Below are positions 46,878 through 58,687 of a DNA stretch of 64,000 nucleotides, piece after piece. The translations under genes were made by a program, and so were the position numbers. Position 1 is the stretch's first letter. Every line of letters starts with the position of its first letter. Under the pieces are notes generated by a model, which searched no databases, had not been told where the DNA came from, and saw nothing but the letters and a program-made list of their open reading frames with translations. This DNA comes from Reticulitermes speratus (taxonomy: Eukaryota; Arthropoda; Insecta; Blattodea; Rhinotermitidae): assembly GCA_021186555.1 (NCBI GenBank), contig JAJKFL010000042.1, positions 30,458,715 through 30,522,714 on the forward strand, in the 5' to 3' direction.

Positions 46878-46889
46878 AATTGAATTGCC

Positions 46890-47312
46890 CTTTACATAAA
46901 GTATTTACAATTGTAACAATTTATTTATTCAACAGTGCCTGTTAAAATTATCAACATTTTTTCGAAAGCTGAATTCATATTCTTGTTTAAAGTATAAAAT
47001 TAGAAATTTTAATAATATGGCACTATCCACTCCCGCCCTCCAAACTCCCCACGCCCATCAAAGAGCTCTGCCGCATCTAAGGTGACGATTCTCAAGTTGG
47101 ATTTCGCAGCGAAACGGTTAAATACGATCCCTCCGCACCGCAACAAACTCAAATGAAAAAAATCTTTCTGCTAGAATTTCGGCCCGTGTGTAGACACACA
47201 ACTTCTGATACACAGTGGACCCAAAAAACAACTGAGATATCCTACATTTTAACTTTGTACCTTTAAAATGTACCATTATTGTTGATTTGTAATTTGTGTA
47301 ATTCACAATCCA
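46890..47312. other. No gene seen
   Basis: AT-rich, with a GC-richer patch at about 47025-47140. No feature supported. Confidence 0.5.
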
Positions 47313-47420
47313 AGTCCCTAATGATGATCCCAAAATAGGGATTTGAAACATGTCGGACTAGTTTTCTGGTGAATTGTATAGTATAATAAAGAATAATAAG
47401 TGTGCATTAGTTGGTTAAAG
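47313..47420 (+). ncRNA. Hammerhead-like motif with downstream element end
   Basis: Stem I AGTCC/GGACT (47313-47317 with 47355-47359) is a perfect 5 bp. Stem II is 6 bp (GATCCC/GGGATT) with loop AAAATA. GAAA is at 47345-47348, followed by ACATGT and a GTC triplet. The core reads CTAATGA, so G5 is changed to A, which would impair cleavage. TGCATTAGTTGGTTA at 47403-47417 is the shared downstream box. Confidence 0.55.
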
Positions 47421-47579
47421 AGATGTATATAATGCTCTATTATACATACACTATGTACATATATTATGTATACATAAGCTCCAAAGACAGAGGCGGCTAG
47501 CTGAAATAAGAGAGAAGATATCTTTATCACTACATGGGGAATTGAAACACTCCTGGGGAAGAGATGTGTACACTTCCTG

Positions 47580-48123
47580 TTGCACTGTGAAAGAAAGAAG
47601 TGTTATAGCATGGTTCAGCCTGGAAATTTAGAAAGTAAGCAGAGTGAGGGTGTATATGAAGGGCAGCAGACGCCTCTTATGTGCGTACAAGGAGAGCAAA
47701 CCCGAGCTACTCTTGAAGTGCCCAGAAATGCAGAGGTGGAGAAAGAAGCTCCTAAAAAACAAGTGGCCACATATCGACGAGTAAATAGCACCCTGGAAGA
47801 TACTGTCACTGAACAGAGAAATTTAGGTACCCTCGCACACAAGATTAAATGTAAAAGTGCCCAGAAATGCAGAGGTGGAGAAAGAAGCTCCTAAAAAACA
47901 AGTGGCCACATATCGACGAGTAAATAGCACCCTGGAAGATACTGTCACTGAACAGAGAAATTTAGGTACCCTCGCACACAAGATTAAATGTAAATGGCAA
48001 GAAAGAAGAACAGAGGTTGGGGGAGAGCAAGAGGTAGACTGTGCCTATGATCGCCAGGCTATAAATAACTTGGATGAGAAAAGAAATTTTCAACACGTAA
48101 TAATTAGTATAGATAAACTGTAG
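47580..48123 (+). other. Unrecognised frame with a perfect 139-bp tandem duplication
   Basis: Units 47717-47855 and 47856-47994 are identical at every base I compared. Collapsing them to one would restore a single frame of roughly 130 codons, running from the cysteine-containing start at 47580 to the stop near 48121. As 139 is not a multiple of three, the duplication shifts the frame. The composition (Glu/Lys/Gln/Thr-rich, hydrophilic) suits a coil or a tail, but I do not recognise a family. It could be a host exon, a transposon remnant or an assembly artefact. Confidence 0.5.
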
Positions 48124-51100
48124 TCATTAGCAATATAATGGATGTGAGCTGGCAAAAACCTGGTGTTACCATTCACATCCAAAGAAGTTCATTTGAAACT
48201 CAACTAATAAAACACACATGTATGCATATGCATAAACAGCGCCTTTGTCAGGACCACAAAATCATATTAATGAGCTCTGTAACATTGCACAAAACATCTT
48301 GCATATGCATACATTTTTGAGAATGGGTGACCTTACTTATGACTGTAGTATGCTTTGAGACAATATCATGCAGCGCCAACTTTCCAAACTATAGCCCAAT
48401 GTACGAGACATGTGCCTCCATAAGAGTCATGATGGTAGTGGAAGCTTCTGGACCAGTGCAGACAAAGCAAACAAAAGGGTTTCCAGAAGTGAAATGCACT
48501 ACAGCACTCTAGCCAACGCGCCCATGCTTTCACTATAGTAATCTAACTAGAATAGTACCGCATTTTTTACATGTGAGCCTATTACATATCTATCATTCGC
48601 TGCTCATGCTCTCTGCCAATCACAACTGTGCTTTTCTTCGTGGATCAGCTTCGTTATATTGTCTTCATGGAGTTCACTTCTTATCAGCATGTTTGTCTTT
48701 GATATTTTGCAAATTCCTACTGGGTGCAGCCATATTTTTAGTGTGTGCAGTGCACCCACTTGCACTGCCCTGGCTATGGGCCTGACCACAAGGCTTTCAA
48801 AATTTAATATTAATCCTATGTAATCTACATTTCAACAGAAAGTGGATAAAAAGTGTTTGGTAACCGGTAACCAAATTTGACAGTGATAAAATAAAATAAG
48901 ATAAAATAAAGTCTGTTGAAGATAATTGCAAGTAACTAAGTCATGTCACATTTTTATAACAGATTATCAATTTTTATGGCAGATAATATAAATTGTTTAA
49001 AATTTATCTTTGGTTTTCTTTTGTTATACCATATTTATTCAAACACTATGTGCTTATACACAAGTCATGTAATTTTGGTTTTGAACACTTTTCATATAAC
49101 AGATTGAATGTAAATTTTCTAAGATTAATTCTTGTGCTTATAGACTTCGCTATATTTATCCATATATTTTGTGTGTCTTTTTTATGAGTTATATTTAAGT
49201 GGGTAGTTTGACAATATTTAGGAAAAGTTGCACTTCATTTTGTCACCCACTGTAGAGAAACCAAGCTGATGCTTCAATATTATGATTTGTAACTTTGCAT
49301 CACTAAATGAACTAGCATAATCATACCACCTCCCCCCACCACATACACTCACAGACTTCTCTCTCTAAAAATAATGGAATTGCATTGTATTCACAGGCAC
49401 TTGGTGTTTGGAAAATTATGGCGCATTTCTTGGAGAGGCAGTATTATTTCCACACCAGATTCGACACTAATGTGTGCACCAATTATGCAGTGCTAAAACA
49501 TAAATGCGCAACATACATATACATATGGTTCTGTCCACAGAAATTTTAAGTAATGAAGTGCTCAAAATATATGAATAATTATGTATATAATATTGATAGA
49601 ACATTTCTGTGCTCGTAAGCAAAGTACAGCAATGAAAAACACTTTATATTTAAAGAAAATGCTAATGTTTTGTATGTCAAGGACTGTCATATAACAAACC
49701 ATGAATTTATATTATCATGTCCCAGAGGTGCAAAATGCAGAACCCAACAAAAGGGGTTGCAGGGGCAGAGTTGGGAAATTATAAATATTTGCAAAGAGTA
49801 AAACCGATATTCAAAATATGTGGTATGATTTGGGTGCTTATTTATTTCTTGTCTGAGAGTCTTGGGATCTTATACAAGCATAATGCAAGAATAATTAATG
49901 GCCAAATTTTCTCATTACATTAATGCCAAAAGTCCGCTTTACTGGGCGGAATATAATTGTACTTGGACATAAAAAGACTGCAGGAATTCCATTACATATA
50001 TTTCTGACATTGTTACAGCAGAAATCCAGCCAAATATTTTCTTATGGGAAGCAATATTTTTAATTTAAGAACACTAGTTTTTGCATGTGCCTATCTATTA
50101 TTATTATTATTATTATTAATATTATTATTATTATTTATTTATATTCATTGATCCTTCAATGGTATACAACTGTCAGATATAGAATTTGTCATTAGAAACT
50201 TCGCTCAAAAAAGATTACATTGAGTTTGCCATAAAGTAAGAATAGAGATAGTTTGAAAAATATTGATATATTGGTATTAAACTCTTCAAAAATGGATGCA
50301 AAAGTTGGCAAGGTTATTGTCAAGCAGATTGGTATACATAAATATTGGCTGTAATGTATAGCAACAGGTCAATCAAGATTGAAAGATGAGGAATTAACAT
50401 TCAGTGTATGAATGTGAAGCAGATATATATCCAGAAATTGGTAGCAGTAAGCCATGGGTTTGGCAATTTTCAACTGCATTTCTCCAATATCAAGGCTCAA
50501 TATTTACCTTTTTAAGGATCATGAACCAATTTGTGTATAACATAAGTACATTTTTGAACATTATAAAGCAAAAACGAAATCATAAGCTTTCAGTATAATT
50601 TCTTATAGAATATACGATAAGATGATTTATACTTCTCTTCCAGTAGCAAATTATTTGTCTGCCATTCGGTGTCTATGTGGATTTACAGTGCATATTTCAG
50701 CCAGTGCCACATCACATTTGTCATTCTCTTTAGACATATTTTGAAAGTTATGCAAAGAGACTGTGCTGTAGAGTACAGGTCCACTTTATCTGCAGCAACA
50801 GAAAGACTCTCATAGTAAGTTTTCATCAATTGGAGAAACTGAGGTTCAGCCATATAAATAACAACAAATAACAGTTACTTTGATGACAGCTGACTAAACA
50901 GTAAATAGATATTTGTTGAGATGCTTCTCACATGCACATACTGGACTTTTTGGACAATGGTAATGGTTAATGAAATAGGTCTTTGCATAACAAAATCCAA
51001 GTATTTAAGAAACAGGGTTTGCTTTCTTTACTTTGAATTAAACAGTCACTTAACAAAATAAATCAGTTTAATACATACATACAGATATGTATGTTGTTAT

Positions 51101-51960
51101 AATGATTTGGGATATTTGATGTCAGTATTGATTCCATAATATTTGTGTGAGAAGCAATGACTGAATGCTTTTCCCAACCCTCCACAGCACTTCCCATAAT
51201 TTGCAAGAGCAAATATCTGTTTTTAGATGGGTTCTGTTTGGTCCATTTTTGCATACGTATGTAATGTTGTGCTTATCCTTCCAGCATTGCTATGAGTTGT
51301 GATACATTTGAATGTGACACTTGGCTATGTTGCTCCATTGCATTTTCTTTTTCTCTATGTTGCAATTTTCTGGAACATAAGCTCACCATTAAATGATGAC
51401 TGCCTGTAAATGTGATACCAATGTCAGAAGGCAGCAACAAATGAAAGTAGAGAGTATGCTTTAATTTATATTATTGTGTCAATTATTGCCAGAAAAATGT
51501 GTCTCTAGATCACACAGCAACACTGCTAATTTTATCAAGTTTTCTTTATACTATTTGAGGGAGATCATATCCAAAATTTTAAAAATTTTTTATTCATTTA
51601 GAAGAAAAATAAATTCAGAACAAATAGTAAAGAACAGAACAGGCGTGATTCTTTGCCAAAGTAAGGTACCTGTAGACTTATCTACCAAGTTGTCTTTCAA
51701 GAAATTTTCAAATATACAGCATGTATGCTCAGCGAAATCATAATGCCAAAGTGTCACTTAAGTGTCATAATATATAATAATATATTATTAGAATGGTTAT
51801 CTGCAGCTGTTAACTAGAGACAAGAGCTGTCAAATTTTTCCAGTAAATTTTCTGTGGGTATTCCACTTGGTTTATAATAACGCCTCTTTTAACATCTGAT
51901 CTTTTTGCGTTATATATTTCAGTGACAGATTTTGTGTTTTAGATTCACTTATGTTGAAAT
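48124..51960. other. Long stretch with no gene seen; (ATT)n microsatellite
   Basis: AT-rich intergenic sequence with an (ATT)n tract at about 50097-50138. No domain, splice-bordered exon or recognisable repeat found. Confidence 0.55.
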
Positions 51961-52525
51961 AAGTCTAAATCAAACCAACAAATGCACAAGATTATTGGTA
52001 AGTATAAGATATATTTTTTCAACCCCTACATATGTTTTGGCAAATAGATTGCCATCTGCATCCAAATATACAATATATGCTTTCACAGTAAAAGTTTTTA
52101 TGCATGTCATGATTCAAAATATATAGATGGACTAGATTAAAAACAATAATACCCTATGCCTCTAATAGTTAAAAATAAATATGCCTTAAAATCCCAGAGT
52201 ATAAAATTTATACAAATTGTTTACATGAATCTATACTAAAATAGTAAACATTAAAAGTTTATAGTGGTTTTCAAAAAACTAGTGCTTAGTTGTGCATACA
52301 GGCGTTTAGTTGATCTATTTTGGATCTTGTCCCTTATGTTGTGGGTATTTCATGTTCAGTGAGGTATAATGTACTCTATATTTGGATGTAGATAGCACTT
52401 ATAGCTCTCTGATACATACCCCCTGAAGATGGCAATCTATTTTCCGAAACATATGTAGGGATTGAAAAAATATATCTTATACTTACCAATAATCTTATGC
52501 CTTTATTGGTTTGATTTAAATTTAT
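51961..52525. mobile_element. 565-bp element with inverted ~99-bp ribozyme-bearing arms
   Basis: Arms 51961-52059 and 52427-52525 are inverted copies, about 90% identical. Each contains ACATATGTAGGG and ends in a TTGGTTTGATTTA-like edge. The interior (52060-52426) has no coding sequence. It resembles a nonautonomous Penelope-like or retrozyme-type unit with opposed termini. Confidence 0.75.
52419..52462 (+). ncRNA. Hammerhead-like motif, right arm of the inverted element
   Basis: The core CTGAAGA is at 52423-52429, with GAAA at 52446-52449. Stem III is built from ACATATGT with a 4-nt loop, and cleavage is predicted after GTA at 52457. Stem I is CCC/GGG (3 bp). Stem II is weak (GG/CC plus two A-T). 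The left arm counterpart has lost both the CTGA and GAAA boxes. Confidence 0.5.
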
Positions 52526-53990
52526 GATAAAATGCATGGTACACAAAACAAAAAATGTTGAAATAATTTGTGTCAGATTATATTCAATAGGAGGTTTTGA
52601 GAGGGTTTTTGAATACTGATTGACTTTTAGGTATTGTGCTGAAGATGGAGACGGTTATTTGCTCTCGAATTTTGTGATCCAAAACAACATGTTACTATAA
52701 GCAAGTAAAGCTCAAAAGTGCTGATATAAAAACTTCAAATCTCATATAACCTAACATTAATTATATTGCAACTGATGATACTTGAGAAATATCTGTAACA
52801 TTGGACATGCATTGATAGTGCAGAACTTAGATTCTTTGGCTACTGAGACGATAGGATTTACGATCATGCAGTTTGACAGTTTACATATTTCACATATATT
52901 CAGCTTGTGACAAATCTTATAGCATTACTGAGGGTTTAAATGCAGGCTGCCTCTTAAAAGTGAATTAATGTCTCCATGTAATTCCCATCCCCTGGTCATG
53001 GGAATAGTAATTCCTACACAGGAGCTTCATTTGTTACATTTTTGTGCAAAGTAAGTAATTTATAAATCTGTATTTTTAATAGGGATTATATATATTTTTC
53101 TTTTCAACATTAAGTGGCTATTGAATGTTGTTATTATTAAATTATTATTATTGTTGTTGTTGCTGTTGTTGTTGTTGTTGTTGTTGGAAAAAAAGTAAAA
53201 TAATTATTATGAATATTATGTTCTGTAGTGTACTGAAAACATAAATGTGTTAAAATTTGTATAAAATAATAATAATAATAATAATTAAAAATACAGTAGT
53301 AACAAATGTTGAATTATCTGTGTGTGTATGTGTGTGTGTGTGTGTGTACACATGCCATCCAAATTTTTATGTGTTTGGAAAATCAATTAATCTTTGTTTA
53401 TCAAAATATTTCAGGCTACCATAGTCTCTTGTGACAATGGTAAGAAGAAAACATTTTGGATAAGTATGGCACTTGCCCTCGGCTCAAATTCATACCAGGT
53501 GTGACAAATATATGATTTCACTTATACAAAAACATTCAGGTGTTATTGAACCCAGTTTCTACCCTATTTACTTTTCTTAAAAGATGAAAGTAGGCTTATG
53601 AGGTATAGTACTCTGCTCTCTTCATGTGTGTGCATGAATATTATGCCAGTAACCCCACCACAACATCAAAACTTTAATTTCTTACACTCAGTTTTACTGA
53701 CATATTGGATTCAAGAACTTTCAGAACATAAGTGACATTAATGCCACTGGATCCTGGACAGAGGATCATGAATTTATGTATTTTACCAGATCTTTGAAGA
53801 ATATTTAACTCTAGTAAAGTTTCTTGCTGGTTAGTACTACTTTCCTAGCTCCCTTAGATTTTCTAATCATTTCTAAATGTTAGACAAATGCAGAGATCTG
53901 ATATATTATGCAGATTGGCAACTAAGCTCTAGTGTATGAAAATTTCACATAGGTATGTAATTTACATGTAGAGGGTATAAATTATGGAAT
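52526..53990. other. No gene seen; microsatellites
   Basis: AT-rich, with (TTG)n at about 53150-53187, (ATA)n near 53267-53284 and (TG)n near 53322-53347. Confidence 0.55.
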
Positions 53991-54541
53991 GTTTCAGGAA
54001 GAATCTGCCATATTACAGGAGAAAGTTCTTTCGGGTAAATTACATTGATATAACCAAAAATACCTTTATCAGAAATATAAATCTTAAGGAAATAATGGCG
54101 AGAGAAGTTTTAAGGAATGAGAGCTGTTATACATTTATTGCTCACCAAGTAGACATTAAAATTAGGTGGAATTTGTAGTTTCTGTAATTTTAACACCTGT
54201 ACTTAACCTTAACGTGTGAGTGACATAAAGACATTGATTACGTAAGAAATACTCGCACTAGTTTCGTAAAAATCATCCTTAGGTTTCCAAGTATTTTACA
54301 TCGTAGGCGTACTCGCGCCACTACGTGGTTTGGCTTCGGTATCGGCTCAAAGCCTGACCTGTGCGGTTAACGTTTCACACTAAACAGGTACACCACGTGG
54401 AACCGCAAGAAGATCACATTTTTCTCGTGTCAATATATCCGTAACCTTTCAACTTCTGATGCAGGTATTTTTGGTTATATCTATGTAAATTAGCTTAACG
54501 TAAGGAACATTCCCCCGATTGTGGCAGATTATCCCTGAAAC
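53991..54541. mobile_element. Nonautonomous DNA element with ~115-bp terminal inverted repeats
   Basis: The left arm 53991-54110 and right arm 54420-54541 are inverted copies sharing AGATATAACCAAAAATACCT (with one change) and terminal TTTCAGG..AATCTGCCA. The interior lacks coding sequence. Size and structure fit a MITE. Flanking duplications could not be fixed. Confidence 0.7.
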
Positions 54542-56165
54542 ACACTGTATTGATTTGTTTGTTATGTCATTGCCTTTTTATACCTACCTGTTAGTTTATC
54601 TACATATTTGCCTATGTAAATTATGGAACGCAAGCGCCTTTTTCTTAGTTAAACGGAAACACTTATGCTATTTCACTTAACCACAGTTCTGGATGGGAGA
54701 CTACATTTTAATAGCGCATATCGATACCTATGTAAAAATCCCCCCCCTCCCCCCCCCCCCAAAATTATTGCCAGACATGCAGAAAAATAGGAGGGTGGGT
54801 TCGTAACAAGCATTTAGTTTCAGTAGGGGGAATGAATACCAACAAAAAACAAAGTGTAAATGCAGGTTATCTTCAGGGTGTCATTAAAATGAATGCTTCA
54901 TTTACACAAACCGTTTGTCTGGTGTCTAGTGCAAACTGGGTAGCTAGTAACACCAATTGACTGGCAGAACTTAGGCTCTAACCTAGCTTCTATTAAAATG
55001 CGTCAAAGGGCTTCAAAGATTCTTTAGGCCGTCAAGTACCCATAATGACGGTGTTGAAACGAACTGCAATGAATGAAAGGCAGTTGTACAATGTTGCTGC
55101 TGCACATCAGGTTTTATTAAAATCTGCCAGACTTACATAATACGCTTACAAATTATAGAGATGCCTTAGGAAAATTGTCCTGCAAGTAAATTAAAATTAA
55201 TAAAGGTACATACAGAAATACTCGTATAATGAAATGTAATAAATCTGACTAATTCTTCAAAAGATAGATATACACCTTCATTTAGGCCAAATAGTAAAAT
55301 AGGCCTACCGTTTAAAATGAGTTAAAAGAATGTTAATAGCGTAACAGAAGTTTCAAAAATTAAATGTTATTACAATCCGTCAAATAATTTAAAAGCGAGG
55401 CTTATACGTTAATTTTCATATAGAGGCTGAAGTAAAATAAATCCTGCTTCCTTTAGGACACGAATGTGTCTGTGTGCTCTCCCGTGCAGGTAGGGGCCCC
55501 AGCTCAAGTTCTACCGCATGTCTAAAAAATAATTCATTAGTTCAGAAACTAATTCTGAGTAGAAACAATCCTGAAACACTAGTTTGTGAAGTTAAAGATG
55601 TAAAATAATAAGTGCACCGTGTTTTGGGGTAGGTTACTCTAGTGTGTATTATCTCGACGGCACATCACCTGTAATATCCTAATCAGGATATCCACCGACA
55701 CGATAAACTGAAATCATAAGTAAAATCCTTACAATGAATTAATGTAAGTGAAAATTATTCCTAGTCTTCTGCACAAGGTAATGAACCTTTGGGTTGTATA
55801 TAATTTGGGTAACTTCTCGATTAACTCAGGGAATATTAGATTCGCAGGAAAGACCCTGTTCCATGGAGTTTGAAAATTAAAGCAGTAGGCCTATTCGTAA
55901 CACTGAAGGGCCTAAACGTCTACAGAATTATTTCAAGAGTCTCGCAACCCACGTATCAGTAATCAGTAATTATTAATTTTCCCTTACACAAGATTATGCA
56001 ACCAAGTAATTTCAACAGCTAATTATGATTGTGTAGTGGATATTGGTTGGTTGTTCTTAGCTTGCAAATAATCAATCTCATAGAATTGATGGAAGTATAT
56101 TTTATTAATGATCAACAATACGTGCAGCGTCTGTTGTATGTCTGTTGTTACAATGCTAGGCATGT
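54542..56165. other. No gene seen; C-rich run
   Basis: AT-rich, with a C-rich run at 54740-54760. No domain or repeat identified. Confidence 0.5.
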
Positions 56166-56169
56166 GTAC

Positions 56170-56310
56170 TGGGTCGAGCCATGGCTTAGGCAGTTAGTCG
56201 CTGGCATCTCACCGCAGGAGCCCGGAGTTGACGCCGGGACAGTCCGTGTGAAATTTGTTGTGAACAAAGTGGCACTGAGGTTTTCGCTCTCACTCTCATT
56301 CCACTAATTC
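56170..56310 (+). mobile_element. SINE family C, 5' portion
   Basis: CCATGGCTTAGGCAGTTAGT and TTTGTTGTGAACAAAGTGGC match the family C copy at 17192. The B box is degraded (GAGTTGACGCCG). Confidence 0.65.
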
Positions 56311-56369
56311 TTACCATGCTTAATCTAAAAATATAAAAGGAAGTTAATTATGTCCTTCTATATTTTTAT

Positions 56370-56414
56370 ATAAAGCCTGATGATGACCCTTTTGGCCTGA
56401 AATAAGTAGCTTAT
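56370..56414 (+). ncRNA. Hammerhead-like motif
   Basis: The core CTGATGA is at 56377-56383, with GAAA at 56399-56402. Stem I is ATAAAGC/GCTTAT (about 6 bp with one bulge). Stem II is weak. Stem III is 2 bp, and cleavage is predicted after GTA at 56408. Confidence 0.5.
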
Positions 56415-56424
56415 TGAAAAATAT

Positions 56425-56925
56425 CACTAACATTTGCCAGGACTTTTTCCATATTTTCATATGGTACTTAGGAAAATGATCAAAATCCTGTTCTAATTCC
56501 TCATAGAAACTGTTCTTTGAGTCATCACTTGTCTCCTCAGTTGGTGCATGCACATTCACAACAATGATATTACACAAGCAACCTATCAGCACTATATATG
56601 ACTTCCTATCACTAACAAACTCTACTCTCTTAATTGCTGATACTATTCTCTGATTTACAATAAAAAAAAAATCTGTTCCCAGTTGATGGCTTTCATTTCC
56701 TTTTCCATAGAAAAAAGTATAATCCCCTACTCTTACTGTACCTCCTTTGTCCCACCTAACCTCCTGTACACCCACTAAATCTAATTTGTACCTCGCTAAC
56801 TCCCTGGCCACTGTCATAAGTGACCCTAACCTGTACAGGCTCCTCACTTTCCATGTTCCAAATCTCATGTTCCTTTTCCGTTGCTTAAGTTGTACCAAAG
56901 AATCAGTCCAGGTCCGAGGCTTAAT
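56425..56925 (-). pseudogene. RTE-like LINE endonuclease domain, 3'-truncated
   Basis: Read on the minus strand from 56925, the frame encodes MRFGTWKVRSLYR, DLVGVQEVRWDKGGT and NVHAPTEE. These are landmarks of the apurinic-type endonuclease in LINEs often labelled craniofacial-development-protein-2-like. The domain nicks the target DNA. It stops before the final catalytic histidine region, and the reverse transcriptase part is absent. The N-terminal edge is fused in frame to the C-terminal region of the other LINE (see the next entry). Confidence 0.75.
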
Positions 56926-58440
56926 GAGTATGTCTAACTTCTTGAAAGCCTCCCTACAGGAGCTCCTATGTCCTAGTCCCAGCATAATCCTTAAAACCCT
57001 TTTTTGAATCAAGAAAACGTTTCACATTGATGCTGAAGAACCCCCAAAAATAATTCCATAACTGACTATAGAATGGAAATATGCGAAATAAACCATTCGT
57101 AATGTTTTTAGATTAAGTGTATAAAATAATTTCCTGATATGTAATTGACAGCTCAGCTTTTTTGACAGTTCTTCTGAATGCAATTTCCAGTTTAGGTGAC
57201 TATCTAGTTGTAGGCCAAAGAATCTAATAGATTCAGCAACTTTAAGGAGTTGACCATTATATGTTGTGCTTAAGGGATAAGTAGGCGATTGAAAGGGAAT
57301 AAATTTAACTACATTTTTCTTATTCAGATTTGGGATTAACTGATTTTTTTGAAACCAATTGGAAATGCAAGTTAGTATTGAATTTAACTTGAAATTTAAT
57401 TCACTATAATCAGTAGATAAAATAAGTATGCTAGTATCATCTGCAAAAAGTATGGTGTTAAGAAGATTCGTTGACTATGGATGGAAAGTCATTTAAGTAT
57501 AAATTGAACAGCAAAGGACCCAGTGCAGATCTCTGTTGTATTCCACGTTTAACTACTTCCCAGTCTGAAAAATAATGGAAAGATTAAAAAATTTAGAGTA
57601 ACTCTTTGTTTCCTGTTACTCAAGTAAGAATATAACCAATTCAAGATTGCACCTCTAATCACATACCATTCCAATTTTGAAAGTAAGATAGAAAGCTTTA
57701 TGCAGTCAAACGCCTTAGGTAGATCACAGAAGAGAAGATTCCTGTTATATAATCTTTCTTATTCTAAGCATTAAATATTGTTTGACAAGCTTATAAGTGG
57801 CGGTTACTGTAGATACTTTGCTCTAAAACTGTGTTGTTCTGGGACCAGTATGTTATGTTGTCCTAGGTGTTGTTTTAGTGTACGAAAGATGAGTAATTCA
57901 AAGATTTTAGAAAAACCTGTCAGTAAGGAAATGGGTCTATAATTAGATATCAGCGACCTTTGACCCTTTTTAAAATGAGGTTGAACCTTAGCGCACTTCA
58001 AATGGTTTGGATAAGTACCTAAGGCTAGTGATTTATTAAAAATTATAGTGAGAGGCTTACTGATATAATCACCACTTAATTTTAAAATTTTACTGGTTAT
58101 ACCGTCGTAACCACTCAAATTTTTATTTTTCATGGAGAGGATTTTACATTTAACTTCTGCATCTGTAATTGGAATATTGATAGTTTTGAGAAATCCACCA
58201 GGGAAAGCTTCCATTAGTAAACCAATAGAGGGGTCGAAGTTGAGTTTTTTATTAATTAGAGCGTCTACCGTGTTTAAGAAATAGTCATTAAAAACCTCAG
58301 CAGCTTGGGTAAGTGGAACAGTTTTGTTACCTAATTTGAGTTCTAATGGAGTAAAGTTCTCTTTATTTTTTGTTGCTATTTTATTATTTATTAAGACTAA
58401 AAATGTTGTACTTTATTTCAGTGGCAACTCTTAATAAATA
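56926..58440 (-). pseudogene. CR1/Jockey-like LINE reverse transcriptase, copy 2
   Basis: On the minus strand the frame 58214-57804 carries the fingers region (NYRPISLLTGFSKIFE) preceded by KCAKVQPHFKKG. Broken frames then supply LPKAFDCIKLSILLSKLEW, a changed form of the PQGS box and FADDT near 57445. The C-terminal region matches copy 1 at 12.4-13.3 kb up to LIQKRVLRIMLGLGHRSSCR. At 56926 similarity ends and the RTE endonuclease begins. It shares with copy 1 the frameshift after NESS. More of the 5' part is kept than in copy 1. Confidence 0.75.
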
Positions 58441-58687
58441 TTAGCAATAACATCACTGTGCATACAAGGAAGAACTTATGATGTAAGATCTTCATATTGT
58501 GTTCATTTGATACTGATGATTTAAGACTAAATGTAAAACATACCACACTGAAATCAGAAGGGTGTTAAATAAATAAGTTGAAAAGAGGCATAACTTTCAT
58601 TCAGCTGGGGGCTGCATTGAATTAGGATGCTTTACAGACAGGTTTTCAGGAACATGTGCAAATGGCTGGGAAAAATACCCATGGGAA
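58441..58687. other. Short unassigned stretch
   Basis: AT-rich sequence between the LINE and the BESS-like frame. No feature supported. Confidence 0.4.

Noticed and set aside
48573-48785. Hydrophobic 70-codon frame resembling a small membrane protein
   Set aside because: There is an overlapping opposite-strand frame, no splice or start context and no similarity; probably chance.
52639-52680. Another hammerhead-like string (CTGAAGATGGAGA ... TCTCGAAT)
   Set aside because: Stem II pairs, but the last A of GAAA is lost, and I found no stem III palindrome, cleavage triplet or stem I.
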